Origin: Periplaneta americana
Lineage: Eukaryota; Arthropoda; Insecta; Blattodea; Blattidae
Length of the DNA: 64,000 bases
Assembly (NCBI RefSeq): GCF_040183065.1
Contig: NC_091120.1
Span: forward strand, 15,697,708 to 15,761,707
Reading direction: 5' to 3'
Shown here: piece after piece, positions 34,941 to 48,636 of the stretch
Layout of the letters: the number at the start of each line of letters is the position of its first letter
Numbering within the stretch: position 1 is the first letter of the stretch
Program-made: the position numbers and the translations under genes
The notes under the pieces: generated by a model
Seen by the model: the letters and a program-made list of their open reading frames with translations, nothing else
Told to the model about the DNA's origin: nothing
The model's database searches: none

Positions 34941-34985
34941 AAGCGAGTATAAATAAATAAGTAAATAAATAAATAAATAAATAAG

Positions 34986-35016
<31 letters not shown>

Positions 35017-35052
35017 ACAAGTAAATAAGTAAGTAAGTAAATAAAAAAATAA

Positions 35053-35151
<99 letters not shown>

Positions 35152-35153
35152 AT
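34941..35153. repeat. AAAT microsatellite, 210 bp
   Basis: AAAT units with GTAA interruptions. Probably the tail of a decayed LINE end just upstream (34.8-34.94 kb), by analogy with other tails here. Reading frames across it are artefacts. Confidence 0.9.
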
Positions 35154-35850
35154 CTTACGCCTTCATATGGTAGGCGCTCATTTACCGGAATAAAAATTGT
35201 TCGTTGCGTTATGATTTTGATTACAGTATCGCTCACTTGGCATTTCCGAAAAAATCATCAAATAGTGTTGCAATCTACCGCTAGAGCTCATTATTTCATT
35301 GTAGTGTTCTGAACCTGAAAATAAAGTGAATAGCTCTGTAACTTAAACTATGAAGGACATACCTGGTTAACTTAGTATTTTACCCAATCTCATCCCATAT
35401 GTTCTTCCTTCATGTTGCTGTACATTGCTATAATTCTAATTTCATGAATTATAAAGCTCTTCCTACTGTTGGAGCTAATAAAATAAGCTTCACGTCATCC
35501 ATTTCATTATACCTTCAATATTACCCGATTGGAGGCCTTGCAATCGATATATTTGCCAGGACATTCTCTATTTCGATCCTGGACAATACGGAAATCCGTT
35601 TAGACTTTTCTTGTCAGAATTCTGATCGGAATCCTGTCATACGGACAGAGGCGATACGGCCAAGTGGACGATGTTCCGTTTAAAATAATGCAAATAATAA
35701 AAATCCGAACGCGCCGTACGAATCCGTTCCGGTAAGTGAGCTATATATCAAAGTGGATTTGGGGGTGAGAGGATGAAACATAAAATGAAAGTAACACTGA
35801 TTTTAAACTACAACTCAATATCTAAACTGGCATGTTTTTTGTTTAAATTT
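35154..35850. other. no gene recognised
   Basis: Unassigned; a GC-richer part at 35.55-35.75 kb has no supported frame. Confidence 0.4.
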
Positions 35851-36105
35851 TTTAGTTGGTTATTTAACGACGCTGTATCAACTACGAGGTTATTTAGTGT
35901 CGATGAGATTGGTGATAGCGAGATGGTATTTGGCGAGATGAGGCCGATGATTCGCCATTGATTACCTGGCATTTACCTTATTGTTGGGGAAAACCTGGGA
36001 AAAAACCCAACCACGTAATCAGCCCAAACGGGGATCGAACCCGCGCCCGAGCGCAACTTCAGACTGGCAGGGAAGCGTCTTAACCGACTGAGCCACGCCA
36101 GTGGC
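35851..36105 (-). mobile_element. tRNA-derived SINE, family B copy 1
   Basis: On the reverse strand: GTGGCTCAGTCGGTTAAGAC (A box), GGGTTCGATCCCCG (B box), body TTGGCGAATCATCGG and 3' end AACCTCGTAGTTGATACAGC. TTTGTTTA-like sequence flanks both ends. A second copy with clear duplications is at 58.94 kb. Confidence 0.8.
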
Positions 36106-36680
36106 TTTGTTTATATTAAATTTAATTGAAATAAATCATTATTTAGAGTGGGAAGTTTTGAAATGAAAGCTCGGAATATTAAAATGTGTATTGTTATTTA
36201 AGAATAATGTAAGTTTTGAAGAAATGTTTACAGTTTAGTATTGCATTATACAGAAGACTATAATACACAGGATGTAAGCGATACAAACTGCCAAACATAT
36301 TGTGTAGTAGAGCTTACTTATCATAATAATAAACATCTCCGTCAAGTTAGGTTTTTCTGTAACTGTCAAGGTTTTCCCAGGAAAAAAAAGTGTTTTGTGA
36401 GTCTAACTTTTTTGAAAATGAGAATAGATAGTCATTATTTACTTTGCTCAATACGTACGCTCAAACAGTCGTTTGTTATTCTGTTGTGTATTGGTATATG
36501 AAGGGTTTCCGAGAAAAACGATGGATGTCACAATTCTGTTAACGTTGATGTCATTATCTAATTCAATGGATCACTACGAAATTTTGTGTTCTTCTTATGA
36601 AAATTGATAAAAAGGAGAATTACCACCACGAATACAGTGATCCTTTCCATTATTTTCTAAGAAAAAACAGTACATCTTGC

Positions 36681-36683
<3 letters not shown>
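36106..36683. other. no gene recognised
   Basis: AT-rich, unassigned, up to the GATA tract. Confidence 0.4.
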
Positions 36684-37497
<814 letters not shown>

Positions 37498-38187
37498 AAC
37501 TTTTTTGTCGAAGGCATAATATATGCATAGACATGGTCAAATATATACAATTACAATTTAATTTAAAATAAGTGAAATATAAAAAAAAAAAATCATTATT
37601 CATTTCGAGGGCCCATGCGTGCATCCTCAAGATTGTAGGGACACAATTTTATTAATTTCGTTTTTATATAATTCCTAAATTTGAGAGAATTTTTTGTATA
37701 CTTGATGTTATCAGGCAAACTATTGTAGATTTTGATACCAAAGACCATATAGGTTCTACTAGTGTTTATAAGATGGTGTGCTGGAATAGTTAAACTATTT
37801 TTGTTACGAGTATCGTAGGTATGGAAGTCACAATTTTGGTGAAAATCAGATAGATTTTTATAAATTAGTTGTAAAACATTAAAAATATATAAACCATAAA
37901 CAGTAAGAATATTATATTGTAAAAAATGTTCCCTACAAGAGGTCCTACTGTCAACGCCCGCTATGCATCTGACAATAAGCTTTTGAGCAATAAATATATC
38001 ATTCAGCATGGTTCCAGATCCCCAAAAACAAATACCATATGAAAGCCTTGACTCGACGTGTGCGAAATAATAAGACATTAATGCATCGTGATTTATTATC
38101 GTTCTGAAAATTCTGATTTGATAACAAATGCTATTGAGTTTAGAAATTAAATTTGTGCAATGGGGTCTCCAAGACAAACAATCATAC
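37498..38187 (-). pseudogene. LINE reverse transcriptase C-terminus, second copy
   Basis: About 193 codons open on the reverse strand (38177-37596), matching the end of the 13.6-kb ORF: YFAHVESRLSYGICFWGSG, then TYDTRNKNSLTIPAHHL, and continuing past the point where that copy is frameshifted, to RMGPRNE. 5' truncated inside the RT domain, so no catalytic motif. The 3' UTR runs into the GATA tract. Confidence 0.85.
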
Positions 38188-38489
38188 TCAATTAGATCAT
38201 TATCTAATCCTTAACAGAAATGTTGACATTCATCGTTTTCCCCAAATACCTTTCATTATATCGGACGGAAGACGTTGGCAATGGTATTCACACTCAGTCG
38301 AAATGTCAACAGATAATGAAACTACTATCAATCTTAAAAACATGGTATTTTAAAAATTAAAAAAAAAATATAATAAGTAATTAAATTTCACTAGAAAGTT
38401 TGTTCAGTAGACCAATATGTACTGTCTATATAATTCTGGCAGTATATATATATCACTTGCACCCTTTATACTGCGTTCAATTACCTTAA
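38188..38489. other. no gene recognised
   Basis: Short unassigned AT-rich spacer. Confidence 0.4.
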
Positions 38490-38821
38490 CTCGCTGATGT
38501 GTGCAATGAGGCAGTAGAGCAAGTGGACAGCTTCAAATACTTGGGGTGTACTATAAGCAGTAACATGAGATGCTGCCAGGAAGTCAAAAGGAGGATAGCA
38601 ATGGCAAAGGAAGCTTTTAACAGAAAAGGAGCATCTTCTGCGGACCTCTGAAAAAAGAACTAAGGAAGAGAGTAGTGAAGTGCTTTGTGTGGAGTGTGGC
38701 ATTGTATGGGGCAGAAACATGGACATTACGACAGCGAGAAGAGAAACGACTGGAAGCATTTGAAATGTGAACATGGAGGAGACTGGAGCGTATGAAATGG
38801 ACAGACAGAATAAGAAATGAA

Positions 38822-39440
38822 GCAATTCATTTATTTCAATCGGTAATTATGTATGGAATTATAGGATGGGGTAGCTCATTTAAATCCAATATTAATTCAC
38901 TTTATTTATTACAGAAGAAAATAATTAAAATATGTCTTCATAAACCTATTGATTTTCCATCTCAAAATTTGTTTTTAGACTTTAATATACTTAAGGTAAG
39001 ACAAATTTATTATATTGTATTAATAAAATTCATACATAAAAATCGAAATAATTTTGAATTGTATTCTCATAGTTATGAAACAAAAGGTATGAATTCTTTA
39101 AGATTGTTTGAACCAAAATGCAACACTGTTACAGTATTTAATCATAGTAGTAATTTAGGCCCAAGAATATATAACAAATTTATATTTAAATATCCTAATC
39201 TTGTCAATTCTAATAGTTCTAGTATTAAATTTAAAAAGTTTTGTATGGATTTTATAAAAATTGAAAAATTGTAAATTTAAATTTATATACTATAATTGCA
39301 TAGTATACATAAGACAAATTGTATTGTATAATTATTAATTTCAATTCAGGAATTCGCTCCTGAGCACGAGTTCTACTCTTTTAGGGGCGAGCTAAAGTTT
39401 TTCTGTATATATTATATTTTATGTTACAATTATTAGCAAA
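38822..39440 (+). mobile_element. LINE 3' end nested in the LINE above
   Basis: From about 38830 the frame reads VIMYGIIGWGSSFKSNINSL, LLQKKIIKICLHKP, then LGPRIYNKFIFKYP and a stop at 39274: a CR1/jockey-type RT C-terminus. The UTR includes GAATTCGCTCCTGAGCACG and leads to an AAAT tail. The open frame 38792-39274 starts in the host LINE (MKWTDRIRNEA), so it is a chance fusion. Confidence 0.75.
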
Positions 39441-39782
<342 letters not shown>

Positions 39783-40144
39783 CTGCACTAAAAAGAGTGG
39801 GTGAAGAAAGGATAATGCAGAAACTGATCAGGAAGAGAAAATGAAATTGGTTGGGTCACTGGCTTAGTAGAACCTGCCTATTGAAGGATGCACTGGATGA
39901 AATGGTAAACGGGAGAAAAGTTCGAGGTATAAGAAGATATCAGATGATAGACAATATTAAATAATATGGATCGTATGAGTTGACAATGAGGAAGGCGGGA
40001 AAGTGAGAACATTGCAGAATGCTGGGTTTGAAGCCCTTAGGTGGAAAATTATGAATGAATAAATGTATGAATTGTGAAAAATCCTTTCACAATTTACAAT
40101 GAAATTGGTTGTTCAGAAACAAGAATAAATTCTCACGTTATTCA

Positions 40145-40355
40145 TTGTTTTCTTTGAGTTTTATTGTAATTTCTTCAAATTTAATACCTATGAGGTCAAT
40201 GTAAACACAATCTGATGACTTTATTAAATCGAATAAAGCTACGAAAGATAAAGGATTCTTTTAAAATGAAATACAAAACACTTTATATCTGTTCATACTT
40301 GAGGGCGTCACGGAGAGGAGAATATAAACACAGTCTGCTGACTAACTGTTCTACG
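40145..40355 (-). promoter_or_regulatory. probable 3' UTR and polyadenylation signals of the sushi gene
   Basis: Downstream of the stop on the reverse strand, AATAAA occurs at 40225-40220 and 40165-40160. Both are plausible cleavage signals. No donor consensus was needed to end the exon, which favours a terminal exon. Confidence 0.5.
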
Positions 40356-40558
40356 TCACACGTCGTGGTAGGAGCGACACTCCGGCACCTGCTCCGACCA
40401 CGTGCCGTCCACACGACACTGGGGCCAGCGCGCCTCCATCTTGACCACGTAGCCTGCCGCACACGTCACTTTCAGGTGGTCTCCGGGCTCGTACGAGAAC
40501 TTGACCGGAGCGATGCGTCCGTTCTCCGGGTCCCCGGGGTACGGGCACCTGGCTTTGC
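40356..40558 (-). CDS. CCP/sushi domain terminal exon (exon B)
   Basis: A GC-rich exon coding one complete complement-control-protein module: Cys in ARCPYPG, VTC, PQC and VPEC, with the invariant Trp in GTWSEQ. CCP modules are secreted or extracellular protein-binding domains with two disulfides (C1-C3, C2-C4). The splice acceptor GTGTGTGCAG ends at 40559 and the exon begins in phase 1 (GC completes a split codon), the usual phase for CCP exons. After the last Cys it runs RSYHDV and stops (TGA 40358-40356). Candidate parent: an insect Hikaru-genki-like or other multi-CCP secreted protein; that identity is a guess. Confidence 0.8.
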
Positions 40559-41766
40559 CTGCACACACACGAATCAAATGTCCTTTGTTAATAAAATCCG
40601 TATTTATTTTAATTGACTATTTCGTTTATATGACGTCATTCCATTTTCGACCAATGAAGTGTAATGAAATTTTGAATTCCAACCAATCACAGTCAGACTT
40701 TGCGATAATTTTTGCAGCTAGATTTATCGCTATCAATTTATCGCATGGTCGTTCTTTTGTTTAGTCGTTGTCGCCAACTGTTTCCCCGTGAATTGATGAT
40801 CATGAATACATTAAGGTACAACTACACGGTTAAACTTTTCTTTCAACTTTAAAGCAATGAATGCAAGATTAATATTTAATATTAATTAATATATTTACGC
40901 AGTGAAGACGACGTTCAAAACAACGCACAATATAGACACAAAATCTTCATGCATCTTAATTTAACGTACGTTTATACACAGATTACATGCATACGCGATT
41001 GGAATATTGAACTGTGTAGATGCAGCTTTAGTTCCGTTACATACTACAGCGAGAATGCATTTGTCGAGCTATAAAAAATGCTTTCCTGTAGCACGTAGTA
41101 ACGGCCGAAATAAGGCACAGCTGACACTGGTCCTGCTCACACAGCTAACCTTACCTATTGTAGCCTATAAAATACATCATCTTCTAATTTCATGTCCATT
41201 GTAGGCTATTTGAAAAAAAAAACTTACATTCCTTCATTCAGATTAGATAAATGCGTTTTCAACAATTCTTCATTTAATTAATGTATTAATTAGGTTACTA
41301 TAATTATATTATAAAATTTTAAATTAAATCATGATTTCAGCAGATAATGAAAATGTATTTATGTTATAATAATAAGAGAAAAGTGCAGTACATGTAATTA
41401 ACATTGTTAAATCTGTATTTCGCTTTTCGCAATTGGCATTACTGAATAATAACATCGAATTTCTTTATTGCAGTAATCGATATTCATCTATTTCAACTTC
41501 ACAATGCATGAGTAGGTGAAATATTCGTAAGTATACAATTATTAACATTTTGTGATCGAATTTTAGGGATATATTATTTACATTTTTATTTTATTCACGA
41601 AATAGTCTTAATAAATGTCACTCGAGGTCTAAGATTTCCCAGATAAATTCACGAGCGAACAGACCTCTCGTGACATTACTACAGATAAATGAGTTCTATT
41701 CAGTCAATACTTAACATAAAACACAATAAAACATGTTATAACAACATTTAAACAGATTTAAAAACA
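40559..41766. other. intron, no repeat recognised
   Basis: AT-rich 3' end of the 19-kb intron (the gene is on the reverse strand). No ORF or SINE seen. Confidence 0.4.
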
Positions 41767-42240
41767 AACGTTTTCGCCAATTTTGATTGGCATCTTCAGG
41801 TCGTGTAGGTCGAATAGAATATGTTATGCTAAGTGAACACTTGGTATATAACCTTAAAAACAAAAGTTAAAACTGTAATAGCACTTAAAAACAGAGACTA
41901 GAACATAGCAAAAAGCCACCACGATGTGTGTGGAAGGACTATGTTGAAAGGGACGTGTGTGACCCAAGGGAACGGCAAAACTCTTCTGTCATTGCAGGTG
42001 CAGTTTTCAAGATAGATTTGATGATGCTACAAACAGGTCGGTCGTGTGGCCGATTATGGAAAGCAGGAAAAATCCTGTAAATTGTAAGGACAGAATGAAA
42101 GAGTATCTACAAGCATTTAAGTATTATTTAAATCTTTTAAAACAATACTTACAAAAAATGGAAGAACGTCTTGAATCCATGAGGGCGGCGACACGACTGA
42201 GCTTTACATTAAGTGGTAGCGTATGACGAAAATTGTGTCC
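41767..42240 (-). mobile_element. possible Penelope-like terminal region
   Basis: The reverse strand has CTGAAGA, a 6-bp hairpin GCCAAT/ATTGGC with a CAAA loop, then GAAAACGTT at 41799-41767. This is the same arrangement as in the Penelope-like ends at 54.9 and 58.2 kb. Upstream coding is not recognisable. Low confidence. Confidence 0.35.
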
Positions 42241-42317
42241 CTGGCAAGACAACTGGCGTAAACCAGAAGTGACTTTGGTTAAGGAAGTATTTCTGTGTCA
42301 AACTTGAACAATTTCTT

Positions 42318-42320
42318 CCC

Positions 42321-42380
<60 letters not shown>
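42318..42380. repeat. ATT microsatellite
   Basis: About 20 ATT units directly before the Helitron flank. Confidence 0.95.
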
Positions 42381-42381
<1 letters not shown>

Positions 42382-42415
42382 ATAAGTAAATAGGTAAATA
42401 ATAAGTGTAGATAAA

Positions 42416-43650
42416 TCTATACTAATAATAAATCTGTAACCAAAATGTTTCTGGTAATTTTCGATTTTCCAAAAATAATTGGTGTTAACATGTATAATTA
42501 ACCATCCTGAAACCGAAAATCGCTTTTTTTAAATTTTTGTTTGTATATCTGTCTGTCTGTCTGGATGTTTGTTACCTTTTCACGCGATAATGGCTGAACC
42601 GATTTATATGAAAATTAGAATATAAATTAAGTTCGTTGTAACTTAGATTTTAGGCTATATGGTATTCAAAATACTTCATTTAAAAGAGGGTTATAAGGGG
42701 GGCCTGAATTAAATAAATCGAAATATCTCGCTTATTATTGATTTTCGTGAAAAATATTACATAACGAAAGTTTCTTTAAAACTAATTTCTGATAAGTTTT
42801 ATTCTATACAAAATTTTGATAGGACTGATATTTAATGAGATAAATGAGTTTTAAAATTACAATAACGCCATCTAAGGCACTGTACTGAAATAAAAACAAA
42901 TAACTTCGTCTATAAGGGGCCTTGGACAACAACAATCAAAAGCTATTAAACATAGCCTAAGAGAATGTTTCTGTGTTTGTATGAAGTAATGTCGGAAGCT
43001 AATTAATTGTTTAATTATTATTTCACCATTGGAAAGTGTACTTTCTTTAGATGGACATAATTCTACAATGTTATTACAGTAACTTCTGAAACATATAGCA
43101 AGTAATATAAAGTATACACATTAAAACTAAATGATATGTCAATCTTCATTAAACTATGGTTGCATGTAATAACAATTAAGAAACATGTTAAAGGAATTGT
43201 CATTGCACAAAATGATTGCTCTCTGGACCAAAATGAAAGCATTTTAATTATTTAAATACAATTTAAATTAAGTAACATATTAAACGATTTATCCTTCTAT
43301 CAAACACGAATGTTCCCTGGATAAAACGTCCTATTTTAATTATGTAGTTACTTTATATTTGAAGAGTCCTCTGCAAGAATGATGGATGTCACTTTCTTGT
43401 CGAAAATGAACCAAGACTGTCAATGCATAGCTTAAGGCATATAGAATGTACATAGAGAATTATATGGCATTAACACTGATAGTCATTGTCCAGTAATTAT
43501 CGGAAAAACACAGTTAAGCTTTGAGCGCTAAGCATTTCAAACTTTCAATTGCTTCTCCTGCAAAATGTATTCCAAATGACATCTATCATTCTTGCAGTGG
43601 ACTCTTCATTTATTTCTAACAGGTGCAGCGGAGCGCACGGGTACGGCTAG
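42416..43650 (+). mobile_element. non-autonomous Helitron
   Basis: Starts TCTATACTAATAATAAATCT and ends GGTACGGCTAG (CTAG = CTRR), with a hairpin GTGC...GCAC 15-20 bp before the end. It sits between A and T, the Helitron target, without duplication. The body carries the insect-typical TGGCTGAACCGATTTATATG. No Rep/helicase. Near the 3' end an internal inverted pair (GAGTCCTCTGCAAGAATGAT with ATCATTCTTGCAGTGGACTC-like) spans 43362-43608. Confidence 0.75.
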
Positions 43651-43776
43651 TATAAGTAATAAATGGAGATAATATAATTGTAGATAATAAGTGTATATAA
43701 ATGTAGATAGTTTAAAATAAGAGTAAATAAATGTAAGTAGTAAGTGTAGATAAATGTAGATAATATAACTGTAAAT
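43651..43776. repeat. AAGTGTAGATAAATGTAGAT minisatellite-like stretch
   Basis: Loose repeats of GTAGATAA(T/G) flank the Helitron on both sides (42395-42415, 43651-43776, 44036-44052), so the Helitron and the next MITE entered one simple-sequence tract. Confidence 0.6.
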
Positions 43777-44034
43777 GAATGGGTTATTTATGAAAGGGCC
43801 GAAGTCATTAATTTGTGAAAATGAGTTTGTAATGTAATAATTGTTATTTTGGTGTAGATACATCGATTTAGATGTGAAGAGGACTAAGTTTCAAACTCTA
43901 TAATGCATAGTAGAATTTATGATACAATTTTTATTTCAGCCTTAACTTCAAAATTTCGGCCTGTAAGCAGTTTTTCTTAAATTGCTAACAATTTAGTATT
44001 CGAAACTTAGGCCCTTTCATAAATAATCCATTCA
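43777..44034. mobile_element. MITE with GGTTATTTATGAAAGGGCC ends
   Basis: GGTTATTTATGAAAGGGCC at the left and GGCCCTTTCATAAATAATCC at the right, about 258 bp apart. No coding. Superfamily not resolved. Confidence 0.7.
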
Positions 44035-44055
44035 AATAATAAGTGTAGGTAAATA

Positions 44056-45068
44056 CAGGGACATCATTTTATTTTTACTAACATTTTTAATATTAACTTG
44101 CCTATACCTCTGGATCAACGCCGTTTGCTACCCCCTTCCACGACTGGAGTTCGATGATACTGGCATGATATACAAACAAATCACTTTACTAGGCATAGGG
44201 GTGAAGAAAAGTAGTTCATTTACGTAAACTAGGAAATATTGCGCTTTTGAGTTTAATCATTTTCATTAGGTTTTTGTTTAATTAAAATACAGTACAGTAT
44301 TAACAATGAGTGTTTTTACTCACGAACGTCCATGTGGACGTATTCATTATGCAGTGTATGTTATACTGTCTACAGCACATTAGCATACAATACAGAGAAT
44401 GAAGTTAAATTGAAAAATAATCATAATATGGATATTTAAATACATTTTTTTTAAATGGTGGCCGTTCATTTCGACACAGGCTGAGTTATAATGTGCATAT
44501 TATCGCACTATAGACTACTGTACTTAATTCCAATTACCAGTTTCGTTCTTCGTACTAGTAACTCATGTTGAAATAATTCTGTACCTACTCTATAAAGGAG
44601 TACCTTACGTACTGTAAATTTAATCTCCACTTCTGCTCGATCCGAAAAGATAAAATTACTCAGACATGCTATCTACTGTCCGTCCAAGTGGTTATGTCGT
44701 AGGGTTATAGAAAGGAGGGAAATCACGTGACAGTTAATTACTTAACGAAGCCCTTTTATTTAAGTTATTTTAAACAGTTGTATAATATTACGTAGACGTC
44801 CAATTCCTAACAGAAATTAATGTTCCCAGAAAAGAGGTAAGGCAGCCCAGCCACTAGCTGGCGAATAAAAGCTGGTGGGGGGAACCGGGATACGATGTAG
44901 GCAAATGGACGACAGTACCTGTGCAAAAATTATTCAATACTGAAAGCTCTTTCGTCACTGGAAAACGTGAATATATTTTTGGAACGTACTGTTTACTATG
45001 ACCGTAAGGCTACTATGACTGTATATGCGGTCTTGGATCTGTGCGGAGGACGGTTGAACTTCGTCATC
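44056..45068 (+). mobile_element. 1.08-kb TIR element T1, copy 2 (3' truncated)
   Basis: Left end CAGGGACATCATTTTATTTT after TA. The right end is missing where the tRNA-bearing element begins. Confidence 0.7.
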
Positions 45069-45070
45069 AT

Positions 45071-45449
45071 ACGACGAAAGAGTAATGGAACGGAGACTAT
45101 CTGCATGGAAATATCATATGTACTTCAGTACATTAAAATAATATATATGATATGCGTAAATCACTTCGTGATTTAAGACGGCGTTTATTCCGTCGGATCC
45201 CAGCCAACTAGTCACTCATAACGAGTGCACCTCAGCACATGTGTGGACTTCAGTCCTACGTTCATAGACAGAGGGCGGCCACTAGAGGGAACCCAAGAGT
45301 TGGAACTTAATCTGAGACGATTCTGTCCGACGCCGGGGTGGGTATCCGGTGTGGCTTAGTGGATAAAGCATCAGCACGTAGAGCTAAAAACCCGGATTCA
45401 AATCCCGGCGCCGGAGAGAATTTTTCTCCGTTCCATTACTCTTTCATCA
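45071..45449 (+). mobile_element. tRNA-bearing element, copy 2
   Basis: A single unit: an inverted outer motif GAAAGAGTAATGGAACGGAG at the left, the spacer with TCACTTCGTGATTTAAGACG and TCACTCATAACGAGTGCACC, the tRNA cloverleaf, T5, then CTCCGTTCCATTACTCTTTC. The outer motifs are exact inverses, so a unit can look like a TIR element. Confidence 0.7.
45345..45415 (+). tRNA. tRNA-like cloverleaf in repeat, slightly decayed
   Basis: 71 nt with acceptor TCCGGTG/CGCCGGA and D stem intact; one mismatch in the anticodon stem (GCTAA for GCTGA) and one in the T stem (CCGGA). Loop ACGTAGA conserved. T5 follows. Confidence 0.5.
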
Positions 45450-45749
45450 AGACATGTTTAAGTTCATATCTCCTTAATCTGACTTCGCAGACCCTAAGTT
45501 CCTATCTTAAACTGTTCTATAGAGCATTCCAATTCCTTTTTAATCTCTGCACCCTTTTACTGAATCACCCTGCATAATATTCTCCCAAGGACGATACCCT
45601 GCTAGAAAAGTCATATTTATATTAAAGGAGAGTGAAGTGATGAGGTAGTAAAGTGATGTTGACGAATGGGAAGTGAGCATTCTTCTAACCACATAAATAT
45701 CACGTAGACTTCTCTCTATCTGATAAAACAGCACAAGTTTGAAAGACTA

Positions 45750-46358
45750 CTGGGTGTTCATTTCAAAGTGTGTCATGACGTCACTGTTGTGAGTCAGCGA
45801 CTTGAAGCGAGTTTCAACTTTTATGTCAGAGAAGTTGCCTATTAATCAAGGCGTTCAATCTGAACTTGAGAACGTGTACGGTATAACTTGAATGTCGTAG
45901 CAACAGATGGCGGTCTGTAAAGTCTGTGTGCTACCATAACCTCTTTTGAACAGTGTTTTGCACGGGGAAATCATACGCAGGGTATTTGTTATCATCGATT
46001 GCGTACGGCAACATTCCACAACACAAATCAAATGCTCCGTGTCCATGTTGACCGTCGAAGTTAATGTCAACAAATACGTAAGTAATCGTCTTAACCCTCT
46101 CCACATATCCCGACAGTAAGAAAAAAAACTCACTTCAGTACGTGTTTTCAAACAGTTCACATTCTTGCCACTATTGGCGTTACCGTACGTATCGGTAAGT
46201 AATCTTCAGAATGAACGCCGTACTTGCTAGGCAACTTCTCTCGCATTTAGGTAATACGCCTCTGCGGAAGTGTAGGAAGATTGAATTTTCTAGGCTCATC
46301 GGATAGCCACATGACTGACATACAGCGAGCCATGACACACTTTGAACTGAACACCCAG
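45750..46358 (+). mobile_element. MITE family M1, copy 3
   Basis: 609 bp, CTGGGTGTTC ... GAACACCCAG between TA dinucleotides. The short conserved frame is damaged by substitutions here (for example TAGCCACATGACTGACATAC). Confidence 0.85.
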
Positions 46359-47407
46359 TAGAGTGTTTTCTTTGTTCTTATTATGAACTGGAAATCTGAT
46401 TCTATTCTAAAGGGAGGATAATGAAGTCTTCAAGAAGTTGTTTACTGCATTCTTAGTACAATTTTTCAACTCTGAACAAATTAATTTCTTTGAATTCTGT
46501 CTCTGATAACACACATGTATTAAAATAAACGAGCAAGCCCGGCAGAAAGAAAAAAAAAACGCTTCTTCTTCTAGTCAGTCCTTTTTTGGGAGGAGTCTCT
46601 CTGTTCGCCGGCTTCATTTCTCATACTCGTCATTTTTTTCTCGCGTTTGAAACTAAGTCTCAGATCCTCCTGGAATCCCCCCTCCGCATCAATTCATTTG
46701 TTCACAAAATGTCAACCGAGGGATAGAGCGAAGGGGAAACGAAAAGCCCCGGCGCGTAATGCTTTTCATTTGTTGGTATATTACTCATTTGTTCTGTGTA
46801 ATTGTCATGGCGGCGTATTGTTCGCCAATAAAGCTTGTCGATGCTGCCAGATAGCGCTCTGCTACGAGCGACCTCTCTTTATATACAATTCAGACTGCAG
46901 CAACTGTATGACCATAAAAATTAATGAATACGTTAATTCTGATTTACTCGAATAATAGGCCGTCGAGCTGGAAAGTTATTTCACACTAAAATGTAATGCG
47001 CCATTTTTGACTCCCCCCTCTGCTCGTCACGGTAATGTGTCCTTTCATATGTATGGGGAGAAAAAGTTACCACGAGGCGGTAAAATTTTATAAGCCAAAA
47101 AGAGTGATAGCTGCCTAAGGCGATTATCTGTGTGAATGTCAGATTTATTCACAATTAAAGTTCATTCTAGCGAAAATCTGTTTTATAAGTTGGTGGCAGT
47201 TGCTCCAGTAATGGCAGTATCACTTTGCCTTTAATATTTACACATATATAGAGGTGCTATTTTATGGCGAATAAATATCTTATGTTGGTATAAAACTTGG
47301 TTAATTTCGGTGTTATTTCGCACAGAAAAAACCAAATTCCGTGTCACTTCGCATTTAAAAAATTTGACGTTTTGACTCTTATCTTACAAAATACATTGCT
47401 GAATACT
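46359..47407. other. unassigned intron sequence with GC-richer core
   Basis: 46.56-46.96 kb is less AT-rich than its surroundings and has no repeat match in the window. A 102-codon frame there has no recognised domain. It may be unique intron or regulatory DNA. Confidence 0.35.
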
Positions 47408-48636
47408 CCTACACTTACTTACTGGCTTTTAAGGAACCCGCAGGTTGATTGCCGCCCTCACATAACCCCACCATTGGTCCCTATCCTGAGCAAGATTAAT
47501 CCAGTCTCTATCATCATATCCCACCTCCCTCAAATACATTTTAATATTATCTTTCCATCTACGTCTCGGCCTCCCCAAAGGTCTTTTTCCCTCCGGCCTC
47601 CCAACTAACACTCTGTATAAATTTCTGGATTCGCCCATACGTGCTACATGCCCTGCCCATCTCAAACGTCTGGATTTAATGTTCCTAATTATGTCAGGTG
47701 AAGATTACAATGCTTGCAGCTCTGCGTTGTGTAACTTTCTCCATTCTCCTGTAACCTCATCCTTCTTAGCTCCAAATAGTTTCCTAAGAACCTTATTCTC
47801 AAACACCCTTAATCTCTGTTCCTCTCTCAAAGTGAGAGTCCAAGTTTCACAGCCATACAGAAGAACCTGTAATATAACTGTTTTATAAATTCTAACTTTC
47901 AGATTTTTTGACAGCAGACTAGATGACAAAAGCTTCTCAACCGAATAATAACACGCATTTCCCATATTTATTCTGTGTTTAATTTTCTCCCGAGTGTCGT
48001 TTATATTTGTTACTGTTGCTCCAAGATATTTGAATTTTTCCACTTCTTCAAAGGATAAATCTTCAATTTTTATAGTTCCATTTCGTACAATATTCTGGTC
48101 ACGAGACATAATCATATACTTTGTCTTTTCGGGATTTACTTCCAACCCTATCTCTTTACTTGCTTCAAGTAGAATTTCCGCGTTTTCCCTAATCGTTTGT
48201 GGATTTTCTCCTAACATATTCATGTCATCCGCATAGACAAGAAGCTGATGTAATCCGTTCAATTCCTAACCCTCTCTGTTATCCGGAACTTTCTTAATGG
48301 CATATTCTAGAGCGAAGTTAAAAACTAAAGGTGCTATGATAATGCATGTCCCTGCTTTAGCCCGCAGTGAATTGGAAAAGCATCAGATAGAAACTGGCCT
48401 ATATGGACTCTGCTGTAAGTTTCACTAAGACACATTTTAATTAATCGAACTAATTTCTTGGGAATACCAAATTCAATAAGAATATTATATAAACTTCTCT
48501 CTTAACCGAGTCATACGCCTTTTTGAAATAGATGTCTGTATCACCAAGTAAATCTTAGGGATCTTTGTATACATTTCAACAATATTTATAGTTTTCTGTC
48601 GGAAAAAGAAATTAGTGTAACAGTCTCATATAGGCT
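47408..48636 (-). pseudogene. RTE-like LINE reverse transcriptase, best copy
   Basis: The reverse strand holds 185 open codons (48262-47705): [19 protein letters not shown] with the YADD box at 48235-48224, [48 protein letters not shown]-terminal piece (47665-47429) has RWAGHVARMGESRN and GRPRRRWKDNIKMYL. Upstream are decayed motif A (KKAYDSV near 48510) and motif B. A frameshift separates the two frames. The 3' end is the CTTACTTA tail at 47415. This is the reference for reading the broken copies. Confidence 0.8.

Noticed and set aside
34913..35236. 107-codon LFIY repeat frame
   Set aside because: Microsatellite AAAT read in frame; no signal beyond the repeat.
38792..39274. 160-codon ORF as a gene
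   Set aside because: Its first residues belong to one LINE and the rest to a nested LINE; it is a chance fusion.
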